The notes beneath the pieces are model-generated. The model was given only the letters and a program-made list of their open reading frames with translations. It did no database searches and was not told the origin of the DNA. Shown piece after piece: positions 46,241 through 54,039 of a stretch of 64,000 nt of DNA. How positions within the stretch are numbered: position 1 is the stretch's first letter; each line of letters starts with the position of its first letter. The stretch is from Lentzea sp. NBRC 102530 (GTDB lineage: Bacteria > Actinomycetota > Actinomycetes > Mycobacteriales > Pseudonocardiaceae): the NCBI RefSeq assembly GCF_030269365.1, contig NZ_BSTF01000009.1, forward strand, positions 186,001 through 250,000, given 5' to 3'. A program made the translations under genes and the position numbers.

Positions 46241-46282
46241 GAGCGCCCCAGCACCGGGGGGAACCGTAGTGCTGGGGCGCTC
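46241..46282. terminator. Early-operon terminator
   Basis: GAGCGCCCCAGCAC (46241-46254) and GTGCTGGGGCGCTC (46269-46282) form a perfect 14-bp stem around a 14-base loop. It lies after the last early gene and before the HNH gene, so it separates early from late transcription. The gap from 46166 to 46371 has no other recognisable feature. Confidence 0.8.
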
Positions 46283-46371
46283 AACCGCTGGGGGGCGTTG
46301 GGAGTCCGGTGGGGGCAGACCTCACCAACATGATCAACGCTACGTTCGCCGCAGGTCAGGGCGCAACGCAA

Positions 46372-46965
46372 TTAATCCTGCGCTTGCCTGATCGCCTTCA
46401 CGTGCCTTGCGGCGGTCGAGTACACGACTCCGACGCGTTCGGCGATCTTGGCTACGTTCGTCTCGCCAGCATCGACCAGTTCGCGAATCTGTCGAGCGAC
46501 CTCGGCGCGCGGCTTGGACTCGGTGCGTCCAGGTGGACGTCCGCCTGGACGATGAGCCTGCGCGCGTTCCTCGCGCTCGGCCTTGAAGTACTCGACAACG
46601 CGGCGGGGCCAGAACAGCCGACCACAGATCTCCACGCTTCCCGCAACCTTGTAGTCGGTCCAGGTCTTCGTCTCGATCCCGGCGAACGCGGCGCACTCGT
46701 TACGGTCGAACAGGTCGCCCGGATTACCTGGCGAACCGAGCGGGACACTGGGAGGAAGGTCGGGGATCGGCCGCCGGTCGGCGTAGGCCTGGGCCTGTGC
46801 GAAGTCCCAGAGGTCCGGCTGTCCCTTGCCCCGCCCGCCGCTGGTGATCTTGTCGGGGTGACCGGTCTGTGCCCAGGGCCGGACGCGCCGCGCCTTGTCG
46901 GGACTGAGCCCGTGCAGTTTCGCGATGCCCGCCGTATCGACGGCGTCACGTCCGACGTGGATCAC
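46372..46965 (-). CDS. Helix-turn-helix phage protein
   Basis: A 197-residue DNA-binding protein. The C-terminus (about 150-195) is a resolvase/Hin-like HTH: EVARQIRELVDAGETNVAKIAERVGVVYSTAARHVKAI. An N-terminal segment (AGIAKLHGLSPDKARRVRPW) and the middle (RNECAAFAGIETKTWTDY) resemble further HTH units. As the last early gene before the early/late boundary, it could be a late-gene activator. That is an inference. Confidence 0.65.
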   Translation of the reverse strand: MIHVGRDAVDTAGIAKLHGLSPDKARRVRPWAQTGHPDKITSGGRGKGQPDLWDFAQAQAYADRRPIPDLPPSVPLGSPGNPGDLFDRNECAAFAGIETKTWTDYKVAGSVEICGRLFWPRRVVEYFKAEREERAQAHRPGGRPPGRTESKPRAEVARQIRELVDAGETNVAKIAERVGVVYSTAARHVKAIRQAQD

Positions 46966-47005
46966 CCTTGCTCCCTTCCGCTGATCGGGTCTTCAGTGTG
47001 CCAAG

Positions 47006-47032
47006 GCCCCGGCCCCTTGGAGGGGCCGGGGC
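47006..47032. terminator. Hairpin terminator after the DUF2786 gene
   Basis: GCCCCGGCCCCT (47006-47017) and AGGGGCCGGGGC (47021-47032) form a perfect 12-bp stem with a 3-base loop, 12 bases after the DUF2786 stop. Confidence 0.85.
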
Positions 47033-47044
47033 TGTGCCGGGTTA

Positions 47045-47833
47045 CTACTTCGTGGCGGTCTTGCCGCTCTTCAGCTTGCTCTGTCCCGTGTCGGCGGTGC
47101 GACCGGCGCGGAAGCCGTCAGCCCGGCCGTCAAGGCTGACCTTGTCCGGCGCCACCGTCTTGAGGTTCGATCCGTACAACTTCTCGAACTTCGCCGCGAC
47201 GCGCTCGGCTTCACTGGCCAGAACCAGCGCGCCGGAGGTCTCGGCGACTTCCTCGGCCAGGTCGGTCCGGAACTCCGTGATCTTGTAGGCGACCCCCGCG
47301 CCGAACGCGGCGAGGTAGCTCCGGAAGTACACGCGGCGAGCCCGGTTGAGTTCCTGCTCGGTCTCGTAGTCCGCCTTGACCTCCTGACGGTAGGCCGTTG
47401 CCTCCACGCGGCCCCGCAACTCGGCCTGGTCGAGGATCGACGGCAAGAGCACCTCCAGTGCAGACAGGGCGGATGCGGTGCCGACGATGAGGACCCAACG
47501 CGTCTTGCTGTTCATGATGTTGCCCTCGAACGCGACGCTGCATCCGTAGGCCTCTGCGACTGCGGCGGCGCATTCGGCGCGGCCCTTGCCGTGGTAGCCC
47601 TGGCCGGAGATCTCGAAGCGGAGCAGCTTGATCACGTCGGGCCGCTTGTCGTTCTCGGCCTTGAAGATCGCCGCGTCAAGCGCGTGGCGCGTCATCAGCT
47701 CTGCGGCCTTCGCGGCGAACGCCTGCGCCTCCTCCTTGGTGACGCCGGAGTCCTTAGCCTGGTTCAGCAGCGCCTGAACCTTCGCGATCATCTTGGCCTT
47801 GTCGTCGCGGGCGTTGCTGGTCTTCGTGGCCAT
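47045..47833 (-). CDS. DUF2786 family protein
   Basis: A 262-residue protein. The N-terminal 45 residues (KAKMIAKVQALLNQAKDSGVTKEEAQAFAAKAAELM) match DUF2786, a short helical domain found in phage and plasmid proteins of unknown role. The rest is mainly helical with a Lys-rich C-terminus. It has its own strong promoter and a hairpin leader (see 47849-47934) and is followed by a terminator, so it is a monocistronic early gene. Confidence 0.82.
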   Translation of the reverse strand: MATKTSNARDDKAKMIAKVQALLNQAKDSGVTKEEAQAFAAKAAELMTRHALDAAIFKAENDKRPDVIKLLRFEISGQGYHGKGRAECAAAVAEAYGCSVAFEGNIMNSKTRWVLIVGTASALSALEVLLPSILDQAELRGRVEATAYRQEVKADYETEQELNRARRVYFRSYLAAFGAGVAYKITEFRTDLAEEVAETSGALVLASEAERVAAKFEKLYGSNLKTVAPDKVSLDGRADGFRAGRTADTGQSKLKSGKTATK

Positions 47834-47848
47834 GATCAGTTCCTGTTC

Positions 47849-47934
47849 TTCGCGGTGGATTCTTGTTGCGGGAGAGGGGTTCCAGTTCCCCTCCCGACAA
47901 GAACAACTATACCGCGAACACTGCGCAGTCGCAA
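47849..47934 (-). promoter_or_regulatory. Promoter plus CUGGAA-loop leader hairpin A
   Basis: On the minus strand: -35 TTGCGA (47934-47929), 17-bp spacer, -10 TATAGT (47911-47906). The hairpin (47901-47862) follows, with CTTGT/ACAAG and CGGGAGG... stems and loop AACTGGAACC. A CCACCGCGAA box comes next (47859-47849 region), then AGGAAC before the DUF2786 ATG. Transcription would start at about the first base of the hairpin. The spacer holds the 10-bp palindrome ACTGCGCAGT. Confidence 0.7.
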
Positions 47935-48013
47935 CCACGAGGTGAGGCGGGTCACCACGCAAACGGGGCCGGACGAATCGCCCGGCCCCGCACGCGCAGA
48001 TCTCTGGTTGCCG

Positions 48014-48481
48014 TCAGGATGCGACGGCGTAGGTAGCTCCGGCCCGGATCTGGCGCAGGACTTCCGCTTTCAGGTCCTGGGACGACAGATCGAAGGGCAC
48101 GAAGAACATGCCGATTTCCATTTCATACCAACGAAACTTGACTTGAATGCGCGACAGAGCGTGCTTGGCGTGCTCCAGCGGCCCAGGGCAGGCGTGCCGC
48201 ACCTCGCGCTCAAGGTCGTCAATCCCGTCCGGCACGTGCTCGGTCAGAGCGTCGGAGACGGGCCAGTCTTTGCAGTAGGGACAGACCTCCTGTGCGCACT
48301 GCTCTTCCGAGAGCACCCAGACGACCTCCAGCCCGTCCCTGTCACTCGGCACCACCTCGCGCACATAGTCGGAGTACTCCCCGCCGATCGCGGTGTACTC
48401 GGAGGGTTCGCGGTAGAAGTAGATGCCATAGGCAAGACATCCTTGCGGGGCTTGATCTTCCACGTCGGTCAGGTCGGTCAT
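48014..48481 (-). CDS. Hypothetical early phage protein, leader C
   Basis: A 155-residue acidic protein starting MTDLTDVEDQ. It has a single CPYC pair. The sequence FRWYEMEIGMFFVPFDLSSQDLKAEVLRQI is strongly protein-like. No family recognised. ATG at 48481 follows TAAGGA and hairpin leader C. Confidence 0.65.
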   Translation of the reverse strand: MTDLTDVEDQAPQGCLAYGIYFYREPSEYTAIGGEYSDYVREVVPSDRDGLEVVWVLSEEQCAQEVCPYCKDWPVSDALTEHVPDGIDDLEREVRHACPGPLEHAKHALSRIQVKFRWYEMEIGMFFVPFDLSSQDLKAEVLRQIRAGATYAVAS

Positions 48482-48502
48482 TCGAGTTCGTTTCCTTACT
48501 GG

Positions 48503-48549
48503 TCGCGGTGAGACCGTCGCCGGACGGGGTTCCAGGTCCGTCCGGCGAC
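48503..48549 (-). promoter_or_regulatory. CUGGAA-loop leader hairpin C
   Basis: A perfect 12-bp stem GTCGCCGGACGG (48549-48538) / CCGTCCGGCGAC (48527-48516) with loop ACCTGGAACC on the minus strand, followed by TCACCGCGA (48511-48503) and TAAGGA. It lies between two early genes with no clear promoter of its own. Confidence 0.7.
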
Positions 48550-48560
48550 AGCGGATCTCG

Positions 48561-48836
48561 TTAGTAGCAAGCGGCGATGCGTGCGGCGCAGGTCGAGCGC
48601 AGGACCGCGAGTACCTCGACACGGTTCGCGGCGGTGGTCTCCCAGAGGCGCCCCGGCTTGACCGTGATCACGTCAGTTCCGACGTAGAGATGAACCTCGG
48701 CGTGAGGGTTCTCGGTCAGCACGACCGTGGCGACGCGTTGCGCGTAGCGCCATCCATCCGACTCGATGCGGGCGCGGCCCTCATCGGCGATGCCCTCTCG
48801 CGTCTCGACATACCAGGAGTGCCACGTTTCCTTCAA
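48561..48836 (-). CDS. Hypothetical early phage protein
   Basis: A 91-residue protein starting at TTG (48836), 6 bases from GGAG. The middle reads RVATVVLTENPHAEVHLYVGTDVITVKPG, a beta-rich pattern, and it ends CAARIAACY. Unrecognised. It lies just before leader C. Confidence 0.6.
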   Translation of the reverse strand: MKETWHSWYVETREGIADEGRARIESDGWRYAQRVATVVLTENPHAEVHLYVGTDVITVKPGRLWETTAANRVEVLAVLRSTCAARIAACY

Positions 48837-48909
48837 CGGATTCTCCGATCGCAGTGCACGCGCCAGACGCTGAGGGCGTCGGGCGGCGCGAAGTGTGCTG
48901 GGGGATAAG

Positions 48910-48936
48910 GGGTGTGCCCTTTAGGTGGGCACACCC
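48910..48936. terminator. Hairpin terminator in the early operon
   Basis: GGGTGTGCCC (48910-48919) and GGGCACACCC (48927-48936) form a perfect 10-bp stem with a 7-base loop, directly after the 48950-49408 gene stop. Confidence 0.82.
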
Positions 48937-48949
48937 TCGCGTCACTCGG

Positions 48950-49408
48950 CTAACGCGGGTCCACGGCGTCGTATGCGTTGATCGCGTTCGTCAAGGCGGT
49001 CACGCAGTCGCGCCAGGCCATGTAGTCGGTGACTTCCCAGGCGATCGGGCCGAACTGAATCCGCAGGTGCGCCGGAGAGTGAGAGGTCTTGGGAATCCGC
49101 GTGCAGGTCCGAGTAGGCACGCCCGGAAGATCCACGAGAACGTGTGCGCGGTGCAGGCCGGGGTTCCCGCCTGCGTGCACGTCCTCGTAGTAGCCCGGCA
49201 GGCCGGACATCTCGTCCTCTGCGACCGCCCAGACGTAGTGAAGCTCGTTCAGTGCCTCAAGCTCGTGCACTCGAACAGTGACGTCCCCCAGGCGCACGCT
49301 CACGCCCATGTTCGGGTTGCCGACGTTGTACAGGTCGACCCGGCACAGCACTTCCCCAGAGGTCCGAACCCTGATTTCGGACACGTTGCTACCAGTCGGG
49401 TTGCTCAC
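48950..49408 (-). CDS. Hypothetical early phage protein, leader B
   Basis: A 152-residue protein, beta-rich (SEIRVRTSGEVLCRVDLYNVGN, GVSVRLGDVTVRVHELEAL), ending with a helix. Not recognised. Starts at GTG 49408 after AAGGAG. It has its own promoter with leader B and a terminator, so it is a separate early unit. Confidence 0.62.
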   Translation of the reverse strand: MSNPTGSNVSEIRVRTSGEVLCRVDLYNVGNPNMGVSVRLGDVTVRVHELEALNELHYVWAVAEDEMSGLPGYYEDVHAGGNPGLHRAHVLVDLPGVPTRTCTRIPKTSHSPAHLRIQFGPIAWEVTDYMAWRDCVTALTNAINAYDAVDPR

Positions 49409-49431
49409 CCTGACAGCTCCTTAGCTCGTAC

Positions 49432-49512
49432 TTCGCGGTGGATGTCAGGACCGGGGTTCCAGGTCCGTTCCCAACGAGAAAAACTCTACCGCGAACAGTG
49501 CGCAGTGGTCAA
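49432..49512 (-). promoter_or_regulatory. Promoter plus CUGGAA-loop leader hairpin B
   Basis: Minus strand: -35 TTGACC (49512-49507), 18-bp spacer, -10 TAGAGT (49488-49483). The hairpin GGAACGG-ACCTGGAACC-CCGGTCC follows (49471-49448), then CCACCGCGAA (to 49432) and TAAGGAG. Spacer sequence CTGCGCACTGTTCGCGG nearly equals that of leader A. Confidence 0.7.
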
Positions 49513-49550
49513 CACCGGATGTCCCGCTACACTCGTGGCTGCTCCTTACC

Positions 49551-49624
49551 TTCGCGGTGGAGCAACTGGCGGGGCTCGAAGGTTCCAGCCTTCTGAGCTT
49601 GCTCGGAAGGTCTTCGGCCCCGCC
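49551..49624 (-). promoter_or_regulatory. CUGGAA-loop leader hairpin D, without a gene
   Basis: An outer stem GGCGGGGC/GCCCCGCC (49624-49617 with 49575-49568) and an inner stem GAAGG-CTGGAA-CCTTC. CTCCACCGCGAAG and TAAGGAG follow, then a GTG that is immediately followed by TAG. Leader B's promoter begins right after it. It appears to be an orphan leader, or a start-stop regulatory element. Confidence 0.6.
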
Positions 49625-49633
49625 GCCCACCAT

Positions 49634-50626
49634 CTACGCTGCTCGCGCCGGTCCGCGCCTGCGCTGCCACGAGGCGAGCACATCGGGCCGTGCGAACAGC
49701 GGCCGGGACTTCGAACCGTGGTTGATCCACTGGTCCTCATGCCGCCAGCGCCGCAACGTTCCATTCGGGACGGTCAGCCACGCCGACAACGATGCGAAGT
49801 CCGACAGCGGCGTTCCGAGAGCGTCGCCGAGCATGTCCCAGAACGCGCGGGGCCAGCTGGTCCCGCACGAGCGGCAAGTGATCGACTCACCGCCCAGACG
49901 GGCACGTAGGCTCGCGCCGCACGGGCGGACAACGCCGTTGTCCCGGATCTTGATCGGGCAGGCCCCGACGGGGACGGATCGTTCGTGCAGGCCGAGCACG
50001 CCGCGCAACTGGTGGCGCAGCTCGCCGGCCTCTTGGTTGAGGTCCGCCACCCAGTACTGCCGCGTGATCCAGTCCTGCCACTGCAACAGAAAGTGCGCCT
50101 CACCGGACACGGTCCGCTCGGCGATGCCGAGCGTGACCGAGATGGCCTTACGCGCCTCGGTGAGCTTGTCCAGGATGCCGACCGCCCACACCTGGTTCGC
50201 GGTGTAGTCGAGCCACCCGGCCAGCAACCCGCCCTCGCGGCGCACGCCCTCGGGGATCTCGCGCGGGACCAGGCCGACGTCCTCGCGGACGTTGTCGGCC
50301 CACGAGCCGAGAACGTCGAGCACGGGCAGCGGATCGCCCTCGTCCTCGGCGTGGCTGCGCGGATCGGTCATCGCAAGCACGCTGTCCCGCGCCGGAGAAC
50401 GAGACCCGTACCCAGGGCTGCCCCGTGTGCCGCCATCGGAGACACCAGGCAGCAGCGCGTCGTCCAGCAGGGCGTACAGCTCCACGATTTCCAGCAGCGT
50501 GGAACGCAGCTCGGCGGCGCACGGGTCGCACGTGAGGTAGCCCGACTGGGCGGGCCACGGGTCGCCCCCAGGTGCCCGGCACCCGAGCACGCACAGGGTG
50601 TCGGTGTTGGTGATGGTCGTGCTCAT
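49634..50626 (-). CDS. Zn-ribbon phage protein
   Basis: A 330-residue protein with two likely zinc sites: CVLGC...CDPC near residues 12-35, and CPIKI...CGAS...CRSCG at about 240-265. It ends with an HTH-like stretch (LSAWLTVPNGTLRRWRHEDQWI) that could bind DNA. ATG at 50626 follows AAGGAGATC and overlaps the upstream gene stop. Probably a DNA-replication or transcription accessory factor. Confidence 0.65.
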   Translation of the reverse strand: MSTTITNTDTLCVLGCRAPGGDPWPAQSGYLTCDPCAAELRSTLLEIVELYALLDDALLPGVSDGGTRGSPGYGSRSPARDSVLAMTDPRSHAEDEGDPLPVLDVLGSWADNVREDVGLVPREIPEGVRREGGLLAGWLDYTANQVWAVGILDKLTEARKAISVTLGIAERTVSGEAHFLLQWQDWITRQYWVADLNQEAGELRHQLRGVLGLHERSVPVGACPIKIRDNGVVRPCGASLRARLGGESITCRSCGTSWPRAFWDMLGDALGTPLSDFASLSAWLTVPNGTLRRWRHEDQWINHGSKSRPLFARPDVLASWQRRRGPARAA

Positions 50627-51204
50627 GCGGGGATCTCCTTGTGTGGCAGCGTGTCTGCTCGCCGCTCGGCCTGGCACTGCTCGGCTCGTTCGGTGCGCGA
50701 GGCGTGTACGCCCTTGTGCAGGTCGACGGTGTCCGGGCGGCCCTTGCGCCGTGCTCCGGTGCGTCGGCAGGGCGTCCCGGCCGCCGCGAGGCACTCCGGA
50801 ACCGGGCACGCGACGGACAGGGCGGAGATGTGCGCGTCCGGGCGCTTCCAGCCCATCGCGGCGCGGATCTTCGACATGTGGGCTTCTGCGGCGTTCGCGG
50901 CCTCGGCCGGGTCGACCTTCGCCGCGGACGCGGCGAGCACCTGCGCATCGAGCGTTTTCCGTCGTGCGGCGCGGATGTGGACGATGAGGTCATGGGCGAG
51001 CGGCGGGTGGTTGCTGTGCTGGGTGTGGATCACCAGCGCGGCGAGGCACTCGCCGAGCGAGTAGCCGGTGAGCGCCGCGCCCCAGGCCGCGACGGCTTCA
51101 CGACCGACGCTGATGCGGTGCCCGGCTGAGAGGATCATCCCGAGCAGGGTCGTGACCTCCGCGCGGCTCATGCGCACGTTGGTGACGGGAACGACCTCGG
51201 TCAT
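50623..51204 (-). CDS. Early phage protein with C-terminal zinc-finger-like motif
   Basis: A 193-residue protein. The first 120 residues are helical (SRAEVTTLLGMILSAGHRIS) and could be a helicase-loader-like segment. The C-terminus has CPVPECLAAAGTPCRRTGAR...DLHKGVHASR, a small CxxxC-C-H zinc-finger-like motif common in actinophage early proteins. ATG at 51204 overlaps the replication gene stop as ATGA, and its own stop overlaps the next ATG. Confidence 0.62.
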   Translation of the reverse strand: MTEVVPVTNVRMSRAEVTTLLGMILSAGHRISVGREAVAAWGAALTGYSLGECLAALVIHTQHSNHPPLAHDLIVHIRAARRKTLDAQVLAASAAKVDPAEAANAAEAHMSKIRAAMGWKRPDAHISALSVACPVPECLAAAGTPCRRTGARRKGRPDTVDLHKGVHASRTERAEQCQAERRADTLPHKEIPA

Positions 51205-52415
51205 GCCGCCGCCCCGGACAGAAGCGCGCCCATCCCGGACGCTCCGGTGCCAGCTGCAGCGCGCAGCAGGCGGCCCAGCTCGGTGTCGTCGCCGTCCTCG
51301 GTCGCGTACTGGGCAGCCAGCGCGAACGCATTGGCGACGCGCTCGTCCGGACCACGTGGCGGCCTCGAGTTCGCGGCGGCGTCGATCTGGGGTGCGCGCA
51401 TCGCTTCGCCGACCAGCTCGGCCAGCAGCCCGACGCCGAGGCTCTTCCCAGCCCACAGGCGCAAGCCCGCCTCGACGTCCTGGGCCTCGATGCCCTCGGC
51501 CAGCAACGCGGCGACCTCGGTCACAAGCCGTGTGGCGACCTTCGCGGGTTGTCCGGGCAGGACCTCGGCGACGAGCTGGGCGGCGTCCTCGCGCGTAGGC
51601 GCGCTCTCGCGTGTGCGCGCGACGCCGCCCTGAACTGAGGAAGCACTCAACAGGACGGGAACAACGCAACCCTTCCCCCTACCCCCTTCCCCCTGAGCCT
51701 GCGCGGAAGGGTCGCCGGAGGGGTTCCCGGCAGGGTTCGCCGTGACGGCCCCGACGAGCTCGCGCGGGTCGAGCTCGGGGACGGCGGGCCGGGCCTCGGA
51801 CTGCTTGACCGCCTCGGCGGCGGGCGCGGCGGCAGGGCGCGCCGGCCTCGTGGCCCGCCGCGCCACCGGAGCCGTCGAACCGGCCTTCGTGGCGGCCGGG
51901 GTCTTCGTGGACTTCTCGCGGCGGTGCTGCTCCATCGCGGCCTTGACGACCGGAGGAAGCTCCCGCGCGCCGGACAGCAGCGCCTCGGCCGCCATCGCCG
52001 GGGCCGGGCCGGTCACCTCGACCGGCAGGCGACGCAGCTCGGCCGCGAGCGCGCCGCGCACGACCGCAGACGACGCGGCGAACGCGGCCCGCAGGGCAGC
52101 CGCGAGGATCTGCGGCTGCTTGTAGATGCCGTCACGGCGGATCAGCGACCGGACAAGGACCTCTTCGGCGTCGTGGTCGACCACGACGAACCGGCGCGCG
52201 TCCAGCTCGGCCAGCGCCGCCGTGACGGCCTCCACGGAACCGGCGTTCATCTTCGACGTCCAGCGCCGCAGGCGCAGGGGCAGCAGACCCGCGTAGGTCA
52301 GCTCCCGTTGCATCGTCAGGAAGAAGTAGAGCAGCTTCGCGGAGTCGGACAGGGCAAGGAAATCGGTGTCGTCCTCCCACATCGAGCAGTAGTGAACGGC
52401 GTGGTCACGCGCCAC
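51201..52415 (-). CDS. Replication initiator-like protein
   Basis: A 404-residue protein. The N-terminal 110 residues (WEDDTDFLALSDSAKLLYFF, YAGLLPLRLRRW, LAELDARRFVVVDHDAEEVLVRSLIRRDG) match the winged-helix N-terminus of actinophage replication initiators. A low-complexity Ala/Pro/Lys linker follows, then a helical C-terminal domain. GTG at 52415 is 9 bases from AGGAGG; the TTG at 52424 abuts it and is unlikely. Confidence 0.72.
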   Translation of the reverse strand: MARDHAVHYCSMWEDDTDFLALSDSAKLLYFFLTMQRELTYAGLLPLRLRRWTSKMNAGSVEAVTAALAELDARRFVVVDHDAEEVLVRSLIRRDGIYKQPQILAAALRAAFAASSAVVRGALAAELRRLPVEVTGPAPAMAAEALLSGARELPPVVKAAMEQHRREKSTKTPAATKAGSTAPVARRATRPARPAAAPAAEAVKQSEARPAVPELDPRELVGAVTANPAGNPSGDPSAQAQGEGGRGKGCVVPVLLSASSVQGGVARTRESAPTREDAAQLVAEVLPGQPAKVATRLVTEVAALLAEGIEAQDVEAGLRLWAGKSLGVGLLAELVGEAMRAPQIDAAANSRPPRGPDERVANAFALAAQYATEDGDDTELGRLLRAAAGTGASGMGALLSGAAA

Positions 52416-52647
52416 GGGAAACAACCTCCTGTAGGGGGTTCACGGGCAGGCACAGACGCGCGCGGATACGCGCGGCCGTGTAGGTGGACAGGCCGAGTCG
52501 GATCGCGATCTCGGCATCGGACAGGCTGCGACGGTGCAGCCAGGTGACCGCAAGTTCGCGGGCACGCGTGCTCAGCTCGTCGGCGAGCAGGTCACCGTTC
52601 AGACAGCGGCGGGCGTTCTCCGCGTCGGCGTGCAGCTGCGGCGTCAC
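52405..52647 (-). CDS. Small HTH protein
   Basis: An 80-residue protein with a LuxR/sigma-like HTH: RRSLSDAEIAIRLGLSTYTAARIRARL. It overlaps the replication gene by 11 bases and the upstream gene by 4. A small phage regulator or replication accessory factor. Confidence 0.7.
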   Translation of the reverse strand: MTPQLHADAENARRCLNGDLLADELSTRARELAVTWLHRRSLSDAEIAIRLGLSTYTAARIRARLCLPVNPLQEVVSRGA

Positions 52648-53240
52648 GACGCGGCGCGACGCTCCGCACCGTGGCGGACCTCGCCGCGGACCTCACCAAC
52701 GCCGGCAGTGGCGCTCTCCTCCGCCGCGTCGGTGATGCGTTCCAACGCGGCCGGGTCGACCTCGTAGACCGGCTGAGGCTTGCCGCCGTTGCGAGCCTCA
52801 ACGTCCGTGCACCGCACGTACACGCCGGTGTGCCGCAACAGCTTCACGGCGATGAGGCGTTGCACGGTCGCACCGACCACGCCTGGACGAACCCAGTCGG
52901 GCAGCAGCGGACGCCACCCGTTCGCGGTCGTGCGCCACAGCGGATCGGTCCCCGCGTCATGCAGGACGGCCGAGACGACCGCCTCAACGTGCTTGCGGTT
53001 GCTCGGGTCGATCACCAGCAGCGAGCACACCGCCGCGACCGCGTCGGCCGGAGCGGGGCTCTGGGCGATCGCCTGACGGGCGACGACCTGCACCGCTTCG
53101 CCGAGGTCGTGCCGCGTCCACTCGATCTCGTCCAGCTCCGCGCACAGCGGGTGCGCGGTCCGGCCGGACCCCTCGGCCAGCGAGTACCCGCAGACCCGGC
53201 ACGGCCGGGACCTGCGGGCGAACGTCGCGCGGCGGCTCAT
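52644..53240 (-). CDS. Early phage protein with N-terminal Zn knuckle
   Basis: A 198-residue protein. An N-terminal CRVCG...HPLC motif suggests a zinc knuckle; the remainder includes a winged-helix-like C-terminus (VQRLIAVKLLRHTGVYVRC). ATG at 53240 overlaps the upstream stop. Function unknown; the location suggests replication. Confidence 0.6.
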   Translation of the reverse strand: MSRRATFARRSRPCRVCGYSLAEGSGRTAHPLCAELDEIEWTRHDLGEAVQVVARQAIAQSPAPADAVAAVCSLLVIDPSNRKHVEAVVSAVLHDAGTDPLWRTTANGWRPLLPDWVRPGVVGATVQRLIAVKLLRHTGVYVRCTDVEARNGGKPQPVYEVDPAALERITDAAEESATAGVGEVRGEVRHGAERRAAS

Positions 53241-53572
53241 GACGCCTTCAGCAGCACGAACCGCCGCGTCTCGGTGATGTCGAGGCACTGTTCCGCCACG
53301 TCGGGGAAGTTCTTCTTCAGGATCGACTGGTCCAGCGCGATCGACGTGACGTGCTTGTAGGACACGACCGGGACACCGGCCACCGTGCCGACCTCCGTCT
53401 TACCCAACGCGGCCTTGACCTTGCCTTGCAGCTTCGTGCGCAGGCTCTTGAGCTTCGACAGCTGTTCGTCCACCTGGCGCAGCAACACCAGCTCGGCCGC
53501 CAGCTCGTCCAGTGCGGCAGTGGAACCGTCCAATTCAGACGGAACGGGCGTTGCGGTGTGTGACTTTGACAT
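53237..53572 (-). CDS. First early-operon protein
   Basis: A 111-residue protein. A helical coil (LAAELVLLRQVDEQLSKLKSLRTKLQGKVKAALG) is followed by EVGTVAGVPVVSYKHVTS and LDITETRRFVLLKAS, a pattern I have seen at the C-terminus of phage YqaJ-like recombination nucleases. Here it stands alone. It is the first gene of the leftward early operon. Confidence 0.6.
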   Translation of the reverse strand: MSKSHTATPVPSELDGSTAALDELAAELVLLRQVDEQLSKLKSLRTKLQGKVKAALGKTEVGTVAGVPVVSYKHVTSIALDQSILKKNFPDVAEQCLDITETRRFVLLKAS

Positions 53573-53743
53573 GTGACGGCCGCCTCCCGGACGGCCGGGG
53601 AACTACTCGGGAACGAGGGACTCGGCGAGCGCGCCGCCGGACACCACGCCTCGGTGTCCGGCGCGGCCTCTCCCGGCCAACCAGCAGGCCAGAAGCGCCA
53701 GCGCGTGTGGTGGGACCCGTCTTCGAGCAGCGCAAAGACTGCG

Positions 53744-53813
53744 CATGTCACCCCCCAGTGAACAGACGCTCATGTCACCCGGACGGGCGACTAGCTTCGT
53801 GACGTTCTGTCAC
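53744..53813. promoter_or_regulatory. Three TGTCACCC direct repeats in the immunity region
   Basis: TGTCACCC occurs at 53744, 53771 and 53806 in the gap (53573-54039) between the early operon and the repressor gene. Starts are 27 and 35 bp apart. Regular same-orientation sites of this kind suggest repressor or activator binding at the early promoter. Confidence 0.55.
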
Positions 53814-53852
53814 CCACCTTGATCACCCATTGCGGCTGTGTCAAGTTTCTTA

Positions 53853-53872
53853 CACAAATGCGCGCATTTGTG
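53853..53872. promoter_or_regulatory. 20-bp perfect palindromic operator
   Basis: CACAAATGCG followed by CGCATTTGTG is a perfect 20-bp palindrome 168 bases before the repressor start, next to TGTGTCAAGTTTCTTACA. It is the best candidate immunity operator. Confidence 0.65.
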
Positions 53873-54039
53873 GCGCAGGAGGCCACACGACGAAGGTCAC
53901 TGAGTCAACCGACTCCGGTCGGTAGTAAGAAGCCGAACGATGCGCCATGATCAGCGCCGCAAGGGGAACGCGGCCAGAATGGCCCGAGGACGTTCGATCG
54001 CTGACGGGTGCAAACGGCGGCGATCAGGGAGGGCACCAC

